Source of the DNA: Natronolimnohabitans innermongolicus JCM 12255
Lineage (GTDB): Archaea; Halobacteriota; Halobacteria; Halobacteriales; Natrialbaceae
Direction of reading: 5' to 3'
Assembly (NCBI RefSeq): GCF_000337215.1
Contig: NZ_AOHZ01000084.1
Span: 24,598-74,532, forward strand
Length of the DNA stretch: 49,935 nt
Position numbers and translations under genes: made by a program. This document shows positions 39,752 to 48,294 of the stretch, piece after piece (position 1 is the first letter of the stretch; each line of letters begins with the position of its first letter). The notes beneath the pieces are model-generated. The model was not told the DNA's origin, did not search any database, and saw nothing but the letters and a program-made list of their open reading frames with translations.

Positions 39752-41181
39752 GTCAGGCGAGCGAACTCGCGATCGTCTTGCTGTACTTTCTGGTCATTCT
39801 CGGGATCGGCTACTACTTCAAAGATCACCGATCGGGCGACGAGTACTGGTCGGCGGGCGGCGAGATCGGGACGGTGATGAACACGCTCGCGATCTTCGCC
39901 GCCTTCGCGAGCGGCGGAACGTTCCTCGGCTCGATCGGATTCGCCTACACCTTCGGCCTCCCGTTCGGCTGGACGGCGATCACCGGCTCCGTGGTCGGGT
40001 TCATCGTCGCAGCCATCCTCGTCGCGAAACCGATGCGACGCGTCGACGCGTACACGATCACCGATATCTTCGATTTCCTCTACCGAGATCGGCGGATCAA
40101 CCTCCTGGTACCGATCGTCGTGATCCTCGCGTTCGTCTTATATATGGTCGCACAGCTCAAGGCCGCCGGGGTCGTCACGGAGTACCTCCTCGGCATCGGC
40201 TACCTCCCGTCGGTGATCATTATCGGGCTGATCTTCATCGCGTACGTCTCGCTTGGCGGCATGTGGGCGATCACAGTCACCGACGTCTTACAGGGCGTCC
40301 TGATCTGGGGACTGATGCTCGTTATGGCCGCGATGGGGTTCGCCTACTACGGGTTCTCCGTCACCGCACCCGGCGCCGAAACGCCCGGCCTGCTCGAGAT
40401 GGCGACGGTTCATCCCGCATCGTATCTCGGATTCTTCGTCATCTGGGCGTCGACGGTCGCGATCCTTCCGCACATCGTGATGCGCGTCCTCTCCGCGGAC
40501 AGTCCGGAGTCGGCCAAGATCGCCTACAGCTGGGTCGCGATCCTCTATGCCGTCTTCAGCGTCATCGCGTTCTACATCATCCCCTCGACCGCGCTCAGCA
40601 TCGATCCGGGCCTCGCGGATCCCGACCTCGCGCTCGTCGTCGTCATGGAGTCGCTGCTGCCGGCCATCGTCGCCGGACTGGTCGCGGCCGCGATCCTCGC
40701 CGCCGTGATGTCGACGACCGACGCCCTGTTACTCGCGATGTCGGCGTCGATCGCAAACGACATCTACGGGACGGTGCTCAATCCCGAGGCCTCCGACGAA
40801 CGGGTCGTCCGTATCGGAACGTTCGCCACCGTCGGCATCGGACTCGTTTCGATCGCCATCGCCGCGCTCGACCCGCCGGACGTTCTCGTCGTGCTCTACA
40901 CCGACGCGACCGGGATGATGGCGGCCGCGTTCTTCTTCCCGCTCGTGCTCGGCATCTGGTGGAAGCGCACGACATCGTCGGGGGCGCTCGCCGGAATGAC
41001 GGTCGGGCTCGCAAGCTACGTCGGCGCCTGGCTCGTCGTGCCGATGTTCGCGGCGATTCTGGTCGCGCTCCCCCTCTCGCTGCTCGTCACCGTCGGCGTC
41101 TCGTTCGCGACGGACGCACCGTCGGTCGAACGAATCGAACGGCTCCGGGAGAAACTCGGCCACGAGGAGACCGGGTGGTGA
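39748..41181 (+). CDS. Sodium:solute symporter (SSS) family transporter
   Basis: A 477-residue membrane protein with about 13 hydrophobic segments. Typical SSS features are G-Y-Y-F-K-D-H-R-S-G-D-E-Y-W-S-A-G-G near the N terminus and the A-A-I-L-A-A-V-M-S-T-T-D-A-L-L-L segment, which contains the sodium-site Ser/Thr residues. It imports an organic solute, possibly a carboxylate, with Na+. It is the middle gene of an overlapping three-gene operon (ATGA before, GTGA after). The nearby CoA ligase operon, divergently transcribed and possibly sharing a regulator, suggests that the imported compound is a CoA-activated acid. Confidence 0.9.
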   Translation: MSQASELAIVLLYFLVILGIGYYFKDHRSGDEYWSAGGEIGTVMNTLAIFAAFASGGTFLGSIGFAYTFGLPFGWTAITGSVVGFIVAAILVAKPMRRVDAYTITDIFDFLYRDRRINLLVPIVVILAFVLYMVAQLKAAGVVTEYLLGIGYLPSVIIIGLIFIAYVSLGGMWAITVTDVLQGVLIWGLMLVMAAMGFAYYGFSVTAPGAETPGLLEMATVHPASYLGFFVIWASTVAILPHIVMRVLSADSPESAKIAYSWVAILYAVFSVIAFYIIPSTALSIDPGLADPDLALVVVMESLLPAIVAGLVAAAILAAVMSTTDALLLAMSASIANDIYGTVLNPEASDERVVRIGTFATVGIGLVSIAIAALDPPDVLVVLYTDATGMMAAAFFFPLVLGIWWKRTTSSGALAGMTVGLASYVGAWLVVPMFAAILVALPLSLLVTVGVSFATDAPSVERIERLREKLGHEETGW

Positions 41182-41720
41182 CCGCGGTGAGTTCATCGCG
41201 TACACCCGCCGGTCGTCTCGTCGATACCCTGCTCGTCGGCGACCGCTGGCGGACGTTCTGTGGCTGTTCGCAGACAGCGTTTCTCGAGGCGCTCACCGCC
41301 GCGCTCGAGGAGTACGACTTCGCCTTCGACGTCGACGAACAGCCCCCCTCGGGGACCGAACGGGTTCTCTACGGCAGCGACGGCGACGGCACCCGAGTGA
41401 CGATCACCGAACCGCTCGAGACCGAGCTCACGGTCGTTCCCGTCACCGCCGATCCGATCGCCCGCGCGGCGCTCTCGCTCGCGACGCGGGCGGACGGACG
41501 CGAGCGAGCGACGGCTAACGTCTGCCTCGTCGACGTCTCGTCGATCCCGGACGAGCGGAAAGACGAGCTCGCGACGCTCATGCAGGGGGTTATGGATCGC
41601 CTCGAGTGTGAGCCGTGGGACCTCGCTGACCACCCACGATTCAAGCTCGCGGTGCTTCAGCGGTACAAGATTCGTCGGAAGTGGCGCTACTGGTCGAGAA
41701 GGGACCGATCGGTCGCGTGA
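41178..41720 (+). CDS. Unknown protein of the symporter operon
   Basis: A 180-residue soluble protein that I do not recognise. The GTG at 41178 overlaps the symporter stop (GTGA), which fixes the start by coupling; a GTG at 41187 is the alternative. A conserved-looking part is D-R-W-R-T-F-C-G-C-S-Q-T-A-F-L-E-A-L, with two close cysteines, and the C terminus is basic (Y-K-I-R-R-K-W-R-Y-W-S-R-R-D-R), unusual for a haloarchaeal protein and possibly able to contact membrane phospholipid or nucleic acid. The open frame extends far upstream but only as a shadow of the symporter. It is likely part of the transport system or its regulation. Confidence 0.65.
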   Translation: MTAVSSSRTPAGRLVDTLLVGDRWRTFCGCSQTAFLEALTAALEEYDFAFDVDEQPPSGTERVLYGSDGDGTRVTITEPLETELTVVPVTADPIARAALSLATRADGRERATANVCLVDVSSIPDERKDELATLMQGVMDRLECEPWDLADHPRFKLAVLQRYKIRRKWRYWSRRDRSVA

Positions 41721-42482
41721 GCCGCTTGGGCTCTCCGTCCGTAGTGGCTCGCTGGCCGGACGAGCGCAGTTCCGGTTGAATCGTTTCGGTGGTCGACAAC
41801 GGACCGTCCGTCGTCGTAATTTCGGCTACCTGTAACGAACACGGTAGTATGGTCGGCGCTCCGTCGTTGACCGTCCCGACGACGACAGCGGCTGAAACGC
41901 GGTCACGCTATCGATGGCATCGGAGGCCGTAGGGAACGGGCGACAGGATGCGACCGGCGTCCGACTCGAACCCGTCGCGTAAGGCACTTCTCTCATGCCC
42001 ATCGGAAAACAGTTTCGTAGCAGGCGATCCACCGAAAGGCCGAAGAACCCACTATTTGTTTATTCGTTCTATTACGTTCGGGTTTTGGTAATATTTTGCA
42101 CGCAATACAGCGTGATTCACCCCACGAGGAACGAGCGCGGATTAGATAATTTCGCCGGATGATAAACGGACGCACGATCTCGGTCCGCAGTAAGCGGAGA
42201 ATACTCCAGATTTCGTTCAGGATCGAACGCAGAACTATTGCGAACGCGTTGTGAACCGTTCACTCGAGGCTTTGGTTGAATTATAGGAAATGTGAATACT
42301 GGAAACGAAGTTGTAGTTTATATTCGTTTTTGGTGCTCACGACGCCACACCATAGCCGGGCGAGAAAACTTGATCACGGCGACTCGAGCGCCGGTGGCGC
42401 CGAGCGGACGCCAGCGGTACGGATCCCCACGAAAAGTGTTCTCGGCTCGGCTAGACGGGCTCCCTCGAGACGCCCCGGCGGT
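41721..42482. other. Gene-free region of about 760 bp
   Basis: Between the end of the symporter operon and the convergent UspA gene. GC drops around 42040-42130 and 42280-42330. No frame has convincing coding character and no strong repeat was noticed. It may hold decayed genes. Confidence 0.4.
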
Positions 42483-42905
42483 TCAATCGTGCATGACGGT
42501 CACCGTCGGCGCGTCGACCTCGAGCAGCACCGACTGCGTGATACTGCCGAAGAGCGCCTTTCCGACCGGCGATCGTTTGCGACCGCCGAGAACGAGAAAT
42601 CGTGGATCGCTCCGGTTTGCCGCCTCGCTGATCTCCTCCGCCGGAGCACCGACTCGGCCTTTGGCGACGACGCGGCTCGTCTCCTCGAGCGTTCGCTTCG
42701 CGATCGTTTCGGCCGTGTTCGCGGCATCGTTCGCGCCTTCGTCGACGTAGTACTCCGGTTGACTGCTAGAGCGCGTTTCGAACTGGTCTTCGGTCATCAC
42801 GTGTAAGACGACGAGGTCGTCGTCGAACGCGTCGGCCAGGTCGCTGGCCGTGCTCACGACCGGTTCACTGAACTCGTCGTCGTCGACTGCACACAGGATT
42901 GCCAT
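42483..42905 (-). CDS. Universal stress protein (UspA) family
   Basis: A 140-residue Usp domain starting M-A-I-L-C-A-V-D-D-D, with the ATP-binding motif G-G-R-K-R-S-P-V-G-K-A-L-F-G-S-I-T and a C-terminal strand T-V-T-V-M-H-D. The ATG at 42905 follows the minus-strand TATA-like TTTTAGTA at 42929-42936, so the mRNA is leaderless. Only the C-terminal half resembles the other Usp gene (25081-25476) closely. Its role is stress or energy sensing; no specific partner is apparent. Confidence 0.88.
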   Translation of the reverse strand: MAILCAVDDDEFSEPVVSTASDLADAFDDDLVVLHVMTEDQFETRSSSQPEYYVDEGANDAANTAETIAKRTLEETSRVVAKGRVGAPAEEISEAANRSDPRFLVLGGRKRSPVGKALFGSITQSVLLEVDAPTVTVMHD

Positions 42906-43114
42906 ACGTGTGGTATACGGTCACCCACTACTAAAAGTTCAACCGTACTGTAAGGTGCTGGAAGTTCTGGAAGAATACTACGCGAGCGGATCGGAGGGTC
43001 ACAAAACAGTCGGATAGACAAGCTCGATTCCGTTCGGCCGAATATCGTTTCGAATTATAAATGTCTGATAGTCGGAATGCTTAACCTCGAGAACGTCCAT
43101 TGGTAGTATTGACC

Positions 43115-43642
43115 ATGGTTACTGCACAATATACACACGTTACGATCACCGCCGACGATCTGGACGAGTCCATCGACTTCTACGAGAACGTCTTCGGAAT
43201 GGAGAAAATCCCGACCCCAAACTGGGATCTACCGATTCAGTGGGTGAACTGCGGGGGACTTCAGTTACACGTCGTCGAAACCGACGCGACGGTGCCGAAC
43301 TTTCATCACTTCGCGGTCCACGTAGACGACCTCGAGTCCGTATACACGGCAATTCGAGCACACGAAACGGCAACGTTCGAAGTGCTCGAGCAGTACGTCA
43401 GCGGTGACTACACCGACGGTGCACCACCGGTCTACTATCTGCCGAGCGGAACGGTACAGATGTACGTGCGCGATCCGGCCGGAAATATGATTGAGGTGAA
43501 CTACCCGAACGTAGACGAACTCGACACGGAAACGGTTCCGAACCTGATCGAGCGCGATGACGTCGCGCCGCCGGAATCCGGGTCGCCTCGGGGAGATATC
43601 TACGGCGAATGGGGGGTTCAACCGGCCGACGAAACCAGTTGA
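43115..43642 (+). CDS. VOC superfamily protein (glyoxalase/dioxygenase fold)
   Basis: A 175-residue protein with two beta-alpha-beta-beta-beta units. Candidate metal ligands are His in Y-T-H-V-T-I, His in H-H-F-A-V-H-V-D and Glu in N-M-I-E-V-N-Y, as in glyoxalases and extradiol-type dioxygenases. Its substrate is unknown. The ATG at 43115 gives a normal first strand; a TATA-like ATTATAAAT at 43054-43062 leaves a leader of about 30 bases. It is convergent with the enolase-superfamily gene and probably belongs with it in one catabolic function. Confidence 0.84.
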   Translation: MVTAQYTHVTITADDLDESIDFYENVFGMEKIPTPNWDLPIQWVNCGGLQLHVVETDATVPNFHHFAVHVDDLESVYTAIRAHETATFEVLEQYVSGDYTDGAPPVYYLPSGTVQMYVRDPAGNMIEVNYPNVDELDTETVPNLIERDDVAPPESGSPRGDIYGEWGVQPADETS

Positions 43643-43742
43643 GCAGGTATCGATTGCGATGGAAAAAGCACACAGAAAGGAAGCCCCGTGGTGGATTCGA
43701 TTGTCGGCTAAGAACGGTCGAAAGCCGCGTGAGTCCGATGAT

Positions 43743-44831
43743 CTACTCGTCCTCGTACGGCCGTAACTCGTCCCAGTCTGGAACGAGGCCCAATCCGGGT
43801 TCCTCCGGAAGCGTGATCGACCCGTCGGACGGCTGTGGCGGCGACTCGTAGATTTTGTTGGCAACCTCCCAGACGATGTCGTGGAATTCGACCAGTTGAC
43901 CCGCCGCGAGCCCTGCATAGAGGTGCATATTCTGGTACGGCCACCCGCCGCCGTGGACGAGGCGACGGTTGAACGCGGCGGCCATTCCGGCGACCTTCGT
44001 TGCTTCGGTGAAGCCGCCGGTGAAACACACGTTCGGCATACTGACGTCGACGGCATCGTTTTCGATCAGTTCCCGGTGGCGAAAGCGGTGTCCTTCGTTT
44101 TGCCCCGCCCCGATCGGAACCTGCGTCCGTCGCCGGAGATCCGCCAGCAGCGACGCGTCGTTTCCGTACACCGGCTCCTCGAACCAGTCGATCGAAACCG
44201 ACTCGAGTCGGTTGCACAGCTCGAGTGCCTCGTCGACCGAGTACAGGTAGTTCGCGTCCATCGAGAGTCCGATTTCGTCGCCGACCGCATCCCGAACGGC
44301 GGTTACCCGCGCCGCGTCGATGCGCGGCGTCGCCCACTCGCCCTTTCCGACGACGACTTTGACTCGAGTGGCACCGTCGGAAACGAGGTCGCTCGCGAGG
44401 TCGGCAAGTTGTTGCTCGTCTCGGATCGCTCGGCCGATCGTATGGTAGACCGGAATCGTCTCAGATGCGCCGCCGAGAAGGCGCCAAACGGGCTGGTCGT
44501 AGTGTTTCCCTTTGATATCCCAGAGTGCGATATCGACGGCACTGACGGCGGTACTCCAGGTTCCCGTCTGTGCTCGCGGGTTGAGTTCTCGGTAAAGATG
44601 ATCCCAGATGCGTTCCGTCTCGAGGGGGTTTCGCCCGCGTATCTCGGGCGCGATCTGCTCGTTGATGAACGAAGCGGTTGCCTCTGGATAGAGGTAACCG
44701 GTTTCACCGTATCCGGAGATGCCCTCGTCGGTTTCGACGGTGACGAAGACGATCGTATCGTCCAGTTCGTCCGATCCGGGAAGGTCTACCGGAACGGTGT
44801 ATGTCGTCGAGTGTACGCGTGTGATTTCCAT
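43743..44831 (-). CDS. Enolase superfamily protein (mandelate racemase/sugar-acid dehydratase type)
   Basis: A 362-residue protein with the MR/MLE layout: an N-terminal capping domain with G-Y-G-E-T-G-Y and a barrel with T-R-V-K-V-V-V-G-K. The metal ligands are Asp in S-M-D-A-N, Glu in W-F-E-E-P-V and Glu in G-Q-N-E-G, and a likely catalytic His lies in L-V-H-G-G-G-W. Such enzymes abstract the proton next to a carboxylate and racemise, cycloisomerise or dehydrate. A sugar-acid or hydroxyacid dehydratase is likely, given the carboxylate transporter TctABC in the next operon. The ATG at 44831 is chosen; a TTG-initiated extension to 44870 is less likely. Confidence 0.86.
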   Translation of the reverse strand: MEITRVHSTTYTVPVDLPGSDELDDTIVFVTVETDEGISGYGETGYLYPEATASFINEQIAPEIRGRNPLETERIWDHLYRELNPRAQTGTWSTAVSAVDIALWDIKGKHYDQPVWRLLGGASETIPVYHTIGRAIRDEQQLADLASDLVSDGATRVKVVVGKGEWATPRIDAARVTAVRDAVGDEIGLSMDANYLYSVDEALELCNRLESVSIDWFEEPVYGNDASLLADLRRRTQVPIGAGQNEGHRFRHRELIENDAVDVSMPNVCFTGGFTEATKVAGMAAAFNRRLVHGGGWPYQNMHLYAGLAAGQLVEFHDIVWEVANKIYESPPQPSDGSITLPEEPGLGLVPDWDELRPYEDE

Positions 44832-44912
44832 GCAGAAGCTCTCGTCGGTATCAAGCGTTCGGAGCGTCAAATAAGTACCTATCGAACGAACGAGCGGCCT
44901 TGAAAGAGAAGA

Positions 44913-46418
44913 TCAGGAATCCATAGCACCGTACTTACGCAACGTGTTGGTAAGCGCCTTCAACAGCGGCAGACCGACGAGCAGAACGGTCAGCGACGTG
45001 AGGATCAGCGGGATCGGTTCGTTGACGAAGATCAGCAGCGATCCGTCGGACAGTTGGAGCGACCGAACGAGGTTCTCCTCGGCGATCGGTCCCAGAATAA
45101 TGCCCAGGACGAACGCGATAATCGAGTAGTTGTACCGCATCAGGAAGAACCCGAACACGCCGAACAGCAAGACGGTAAAGACGTCGAGCCAACTTCCGCG
45201 AAGGCCGAGGGCACCGAGCGTCGAGAAGACGACGACGAGCGGAATGAGGTAGTTCGAGTTCACCTGCGTGATGTAGGAGGTCTTTGTGATGAAGAGGAGA
45301 CCGACGGCGAGGATGATCGCGTTACCGGCCAGCAGCGCGAGGAAGATGCTGTAGGTGGTGTCGATGTTCGTCGTGAACAGTTCCGGGCCCGGGTTCAACC
45401 CGTGCATTACGAGTCCCCCGAGGAGGATCGCCGTCGCACCGCTGCCGGGAATCCCGAACGAGAGCGTCGGAATCAACGATCCGGCGACCGTACCGTTGTT
45501 CGCCGCCTCGGACGCGATAACGCCGCGGTGGTTTCCGTCTCCGAACTCTTCGTCGCCACCGCCGCTTCGAACCGTCTCCGCGTACGAGACGAAGTTCGCG
45601 ATCGACGCACCGGAGCCGGGAATGGCGCCGATAAACATCCCAATAAAGCCGGATTTGATCGTCGTTATCGGCGCGCGAACGACGTCGACGACACCGGAAG
45701 CGACGTTTCCGCCCATGTCGAGACCGCCTCGAGCGATTCCGCCTCGTTCGCCGGCCAGCTTGATCATCTCGCCGATGGCGAAAATACCGATCAGGACGGC
45801 GACGAAGTCGAGTCCGTCGAAGAGCATCATCGTATCGAAGGTGTATCTCGGCTGTCCGGCGGCGATAGGAAAACCGATCGTCGACAACAACAGACCGAAC
45901 GCACCCGCCGTGAGTCCTTTGACGAGCGATCCGCGTGCGACAACTGTGATAAGCGCGATCCCGAAGAGCGCGATGAGGAAGTACTCTGGTGATCCGAACA
46001 TCAGGACGATCGTTGTCAGATGCGGGGTCAACAGGATCAACGTGATCGTCGCCAGTACGCCGCCGATGACAGACGCTGTCGCCGAAACCGACAGCGCTGT
46101 CATCGCCTTCCCCTTTCGCGTCATCTGGTAGCCATCGAGCGTCGTGGCTGCCGCTGCTGCGGTACCGGGCGTGTTTATCAATATCGCCGCGATACTCCCG
46201 CCGTACATCGCCCCGCTGTAGATGCTTATGAGAAGGATGATCGCATCCGGACCGTCGAGACGGACCGTCAGCGGCAACACGATCGCCAATCCGAGGTTCG
46301 GTCCCAGGCCGGGAATCGAGCCGATAACGATACCGAAGAGGATGCCGGCGATGAGCCAACCGAGCGTCGATCCCGTCAGCAGGATATCGAGTGCCCCGCT
46401 GAGTCCCTCGATAAGCAT
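44913..46418 (-). CDS. Tripartite tricarboxylate transporter permease, TctA type
   Basis: A 501-residue integral membrane protein with about 12 segments. Family landmarks are G-I-V-I-G-S-I-P-G-L-G-P-N-L-G-L-A near the N terminus and F-I-G-A-I-P-G-S-G-A-S-I-A-N-F in the middle. It forms the large channel subunit, driving carboxylate uptake with a cation gradient. The start directly abuts the TctB stop, so both are one operon with the binding protein upstream. Tricarboxylate transporters are typical of bacteria and less common in archaea; this set looks complete and functional. Confidence 0.92.
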   Translation of the reverse strand: MLIEGLSGALDILLTGSTLGWLIAGILFGIVIGSIPGLGPNLGLAIVLPLTVRLDGPDAIILLISIYSGAMYGGSIAAILINTPGTAAAAATTLDGYQMTRKGKAMTALSVSATASVIGGVLATITLILLTPHLTTIVLMFGSPEYFLIALFGIALITVVARGSLVKGLTAGAFGLLLSTIGFPIAAGQPRYTFDTMMLFDGLDFVAVLIGIFAIGEMIKLAGERGGIARGGLDMGGNVASGVVDVVRAPITTIKSGFIGMFIGAIPGSGASIANFVSYAETVRSGGGDEEFGDGNHRGVIASEAANNGTVAGSLIPTLSFGIPGSGATAILLGGLVMHGLNPGPELFTTNIDTTYSIFLALLAGNAIILAVGLLFITKTSYITQVNSNYLIPLVVVFSTLGALGLRGSWLDVFTVLLFGVFGFFLMRYNYSIIAFVLGIILGPIAEENLVRSLQLSDGSLLIFVNEPIPLILTSLTVLLVGLPLLKALTNTLRKYGAMDS

Positions 46419-47048
46419 TTACAGCCCCCCTCGAGTCAGATCAACCGGCAAGATGTGGTTGAACGCGAGTGCGATGACGATTGCGATGACGAGCAACGCC
46501 AGTGCGATCCGTCGCCGAATGGAAAACGCCATCGCGTACGCGATAACGAACAATGGCGTTGCGAGAACGAGACCGACGACGTACCCGACGGCTCCGTAGC
46601 CGAGGAGGAGTCCGACGAGGATGGTCTGCATGCGACGGGCTTCCGGTTCCATCGTCGACGACTGGGAGCTAGAATCGCGGTCTGACGTCTCCTGGGTGTG
46701 CTGTTGGCTACTCGACCGCGTCTTCGCCTCCGTCTCGGTTGATTCGTCACCTGCTTGCTGGTCACCGTCTACCCCGTCGACGTCGACGAAGTCGCTTTCC
46801 TCGTAATCGAACACCGATCCCGAATCATCAACGGCGGTTCGAACCGATTCAGGAAGGTAGTTTTTGCTCAACAACAGAAGCGTACCACAGATTGTGACGA
46901 GCGCGGCGAACCGAGGGAACAGGCCGACTTCGTAGGAGAACGTGAACGATTCGACGAACATGTATATCGAAACCACGAGCATACTGACGAGCAGCGCTAC
47001 TTCTGGCGTCGCTCGCTCTCGTACGAAAGAAGACAGTGAACTGAACAT
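46419..47048 (-). CDS. Tripartite tricarboxylate transporter small permease, TctB type
   Basis: A 209-residue protein with four membrane segments, two near the N terminus (about 17-33 and 42-60) and two in the C-terminal third. Between the pairs lies an unusual hydrophilic, Asp/Glu/Ser/Gln-rich linker of about 60 residues (D-G-V-D-G-D-Q-Q-A-G-D and S-S-S-Q-Q-H-T), longer than in bacterial TctB. It acts with TctA as the small membrane subunit. It lies between the binding-protein gene (9-bp gap) and TctA (no gap). Confidence 0.85.
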   Translation of the reverse strand: MFSSLSSFVRERATPEVALLVSMLVVSIYMFVESFTFSYEVGLFPRFAALVTICGTLLLLSKNYLPESVRTAVDDSGSVFDYEESDFVDVDGVDGDQQAGDESTETEAKTRSSSQQHTQETSDRDSSSQSSTMEPEARRMQTILVGLLLGYGAVGYVVGLVLATPLFVIAYAMAFSIRRRIALALLVIAIVIALAFNHILPVDLTRGGL

Positions 47049-47057
47049 GGGTGATAC

Positions 47058-48035
47058 CTACTCCAGGTCGTCGAGGTCGATGTTTGCGGGGATTTCCTCC
47101 TGATTCTCCTCCATGACCGACAGCGCCTCCTCGGGTGGAATAAACTCGACGTCGTTACCCGTTTCTTCGGCCCACTCCTCCATTTCGTCGCTCTCGAGCA
47201 CCTCTTCGAGACTGTCCGTAAGAACCTCGAGTTGATCGTCGTCGACGTCTGGCGGTGCGATGAACGCACGAAGAAATCCACCCATGAAGTCGATATCGTC
47301 GTCGTATCCGTATTCGGTGTACGCCGGGAGGTCGGGGAAGACGACGCTGCCGTCGCTGTGCAGTGCAGTGAGGACATCGAGTTGATCTTCGGCGTCCTCC
47401 GCGGCCGTCTCGGTCACGATGCCGACCGGGACTTCGTCGCCGGCAACAGCCTCGATGACGGCGCCGCTGCCGTCGTATGCAATGTAATTATCCCATTGGA
47501 TATCCAGTTCGTTTTGCATCGTCTCGGCGAGGATGTGGCTTGGGGATCCGGTCGGTTGACCGCCGATTGCCTCGATATCGCCGTCGTCGTATGCGTCTAC
47601 GACGTCCTCGAGGTCGTCGAAGCCCTCGTCCTGATTGGCTACCAGCACCCAGACGTCTCGCGTATAGCCGCCGATGTAGCTGTAGTCGTCGACGCCGAAT
47701 CCGGGTTCCTGAATGAGAAACTGGGCGACGTCCGGAGAGTTGATCGGTCCCAGCGTGTAACCGTCCGGGTCAGCGCTATAAATGTCGGTCAATCCTTGCA
47801 TCCCCGCCGCACCTTCGATGTTTTCGAACTGCACGCCGACGTCGTGGTTGTCGGCGATGTGCTGCCAGATCTCGCGCGTATAGAGGTCGGTCCCGCCCCC
47901 CTGTCCCCACGAGATGACGACGCGAAGTTGACTATCCGGATACTCACCGTCGCCGTCTTCTCCGAGACAACCAGCAAGAAGCGCCGTTCCGATACCACCA
48001 GCTGTAGCACCAAGATAGCTACGTCTATTGAGCAT
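47058..48035 (-). CDS. Tripartite tricarboxylate transporter substrate-binding protein, TctC type
   Basis: A 325-residue extracytoplasmic binding protein. The N terminus L-N-R-R-S-Y-L-G-A-T-A has a twin-arginine motif and the lipobox L-L-A-G-C, so it is a Tat-exported lipoprotein, the usual haloarchaeal solution. The mature part has the TctC fold, with the conserved G-G-T-D-L-Y-T-R early and G-A-A-G-M-Q-G in the binding region. The leaderless ATG at 48035 follows the minus-strand TATA-like TTTTAATG (48061-48068). It is the first gene of the tctCBA operon, and the palindrome at 48073-48089 may be the operator. Ligand unknown, probably a di- or tricarboxylate. Confidence 0.9.
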   Translation of the reverse strand: MLNRRSYLGATAGGIGTALLAGCLGEDGDGEYPDSQLRVVISWGQGGGTDLYTREIWQHIADNHDVGVQFENIEGAAGMQGLTDIYSADPDGYTLGPINSPDVAQFLIQEPGFGVDDYSYIGGYTRDVWVLVANQDEGFDDLEDVVDAYDDGDIEAIGGQPTGSPSHILAETMQNELDIQWDNYIAYDGSGAVIEAVAGDEVPVGIVTETAAEDAEDQLDVLTALHSDGSVVFPDLPAYTEYGYDDDIDFMGGFLRAFIAPPDVDDDQLEVLTDSLEEVLESDEMEEWAEETGNDVEFIPPEEALSVMEENQEEIPANIDLDDLE

Positions 48036-48072
48036 GTAATATGTTAATGATAGACATAGGCATTAAAACTTG

Positions 48073-48089
48073 TGTATTATACCAATACA
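48073..48089. promoter_or_regulatory. Candidate operator TGTATT-N5-AATACA of the tct operon
   Basis: A perfect 6-5-6 inverted repeat just upstream of the TATA-like box of the substrate-binding-protein gene. The region 48061-48150 is very AT-rich, so chance palindromes are more likely here. Confidence 0.4.
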
Positions 48090-48294
48090 ATTAATTCATA
48101 ATTCACTTATAGAATAGGTATGTAATATTTATATTACTATTACTAGATAGTTTTTCAGTGACAGGAGCTAGCCAGACGCTGCTACTGGAGCGTCCACAAC
48201 GGATCTCGTGTAGTGAGTTCTTCGGGAAGACATAGAATCGGATAGTGTGGAGACGACCCACAAGAGCTAACCGAACGTAGATAATTCATCAGCT

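Noticed and set aside
39738-41720. Single 660-codon plus-strand gene
   Set aside because: The first two thirds are an arginine-rich shadow of the symporter; only the part after 41178 looks like a protein.
41721-42482. tRNA or other structured RNA in the 760-bp gene-free region
   Set aside because: No cloverleaf arms, T-loop sequence or long stem could be found by eye.
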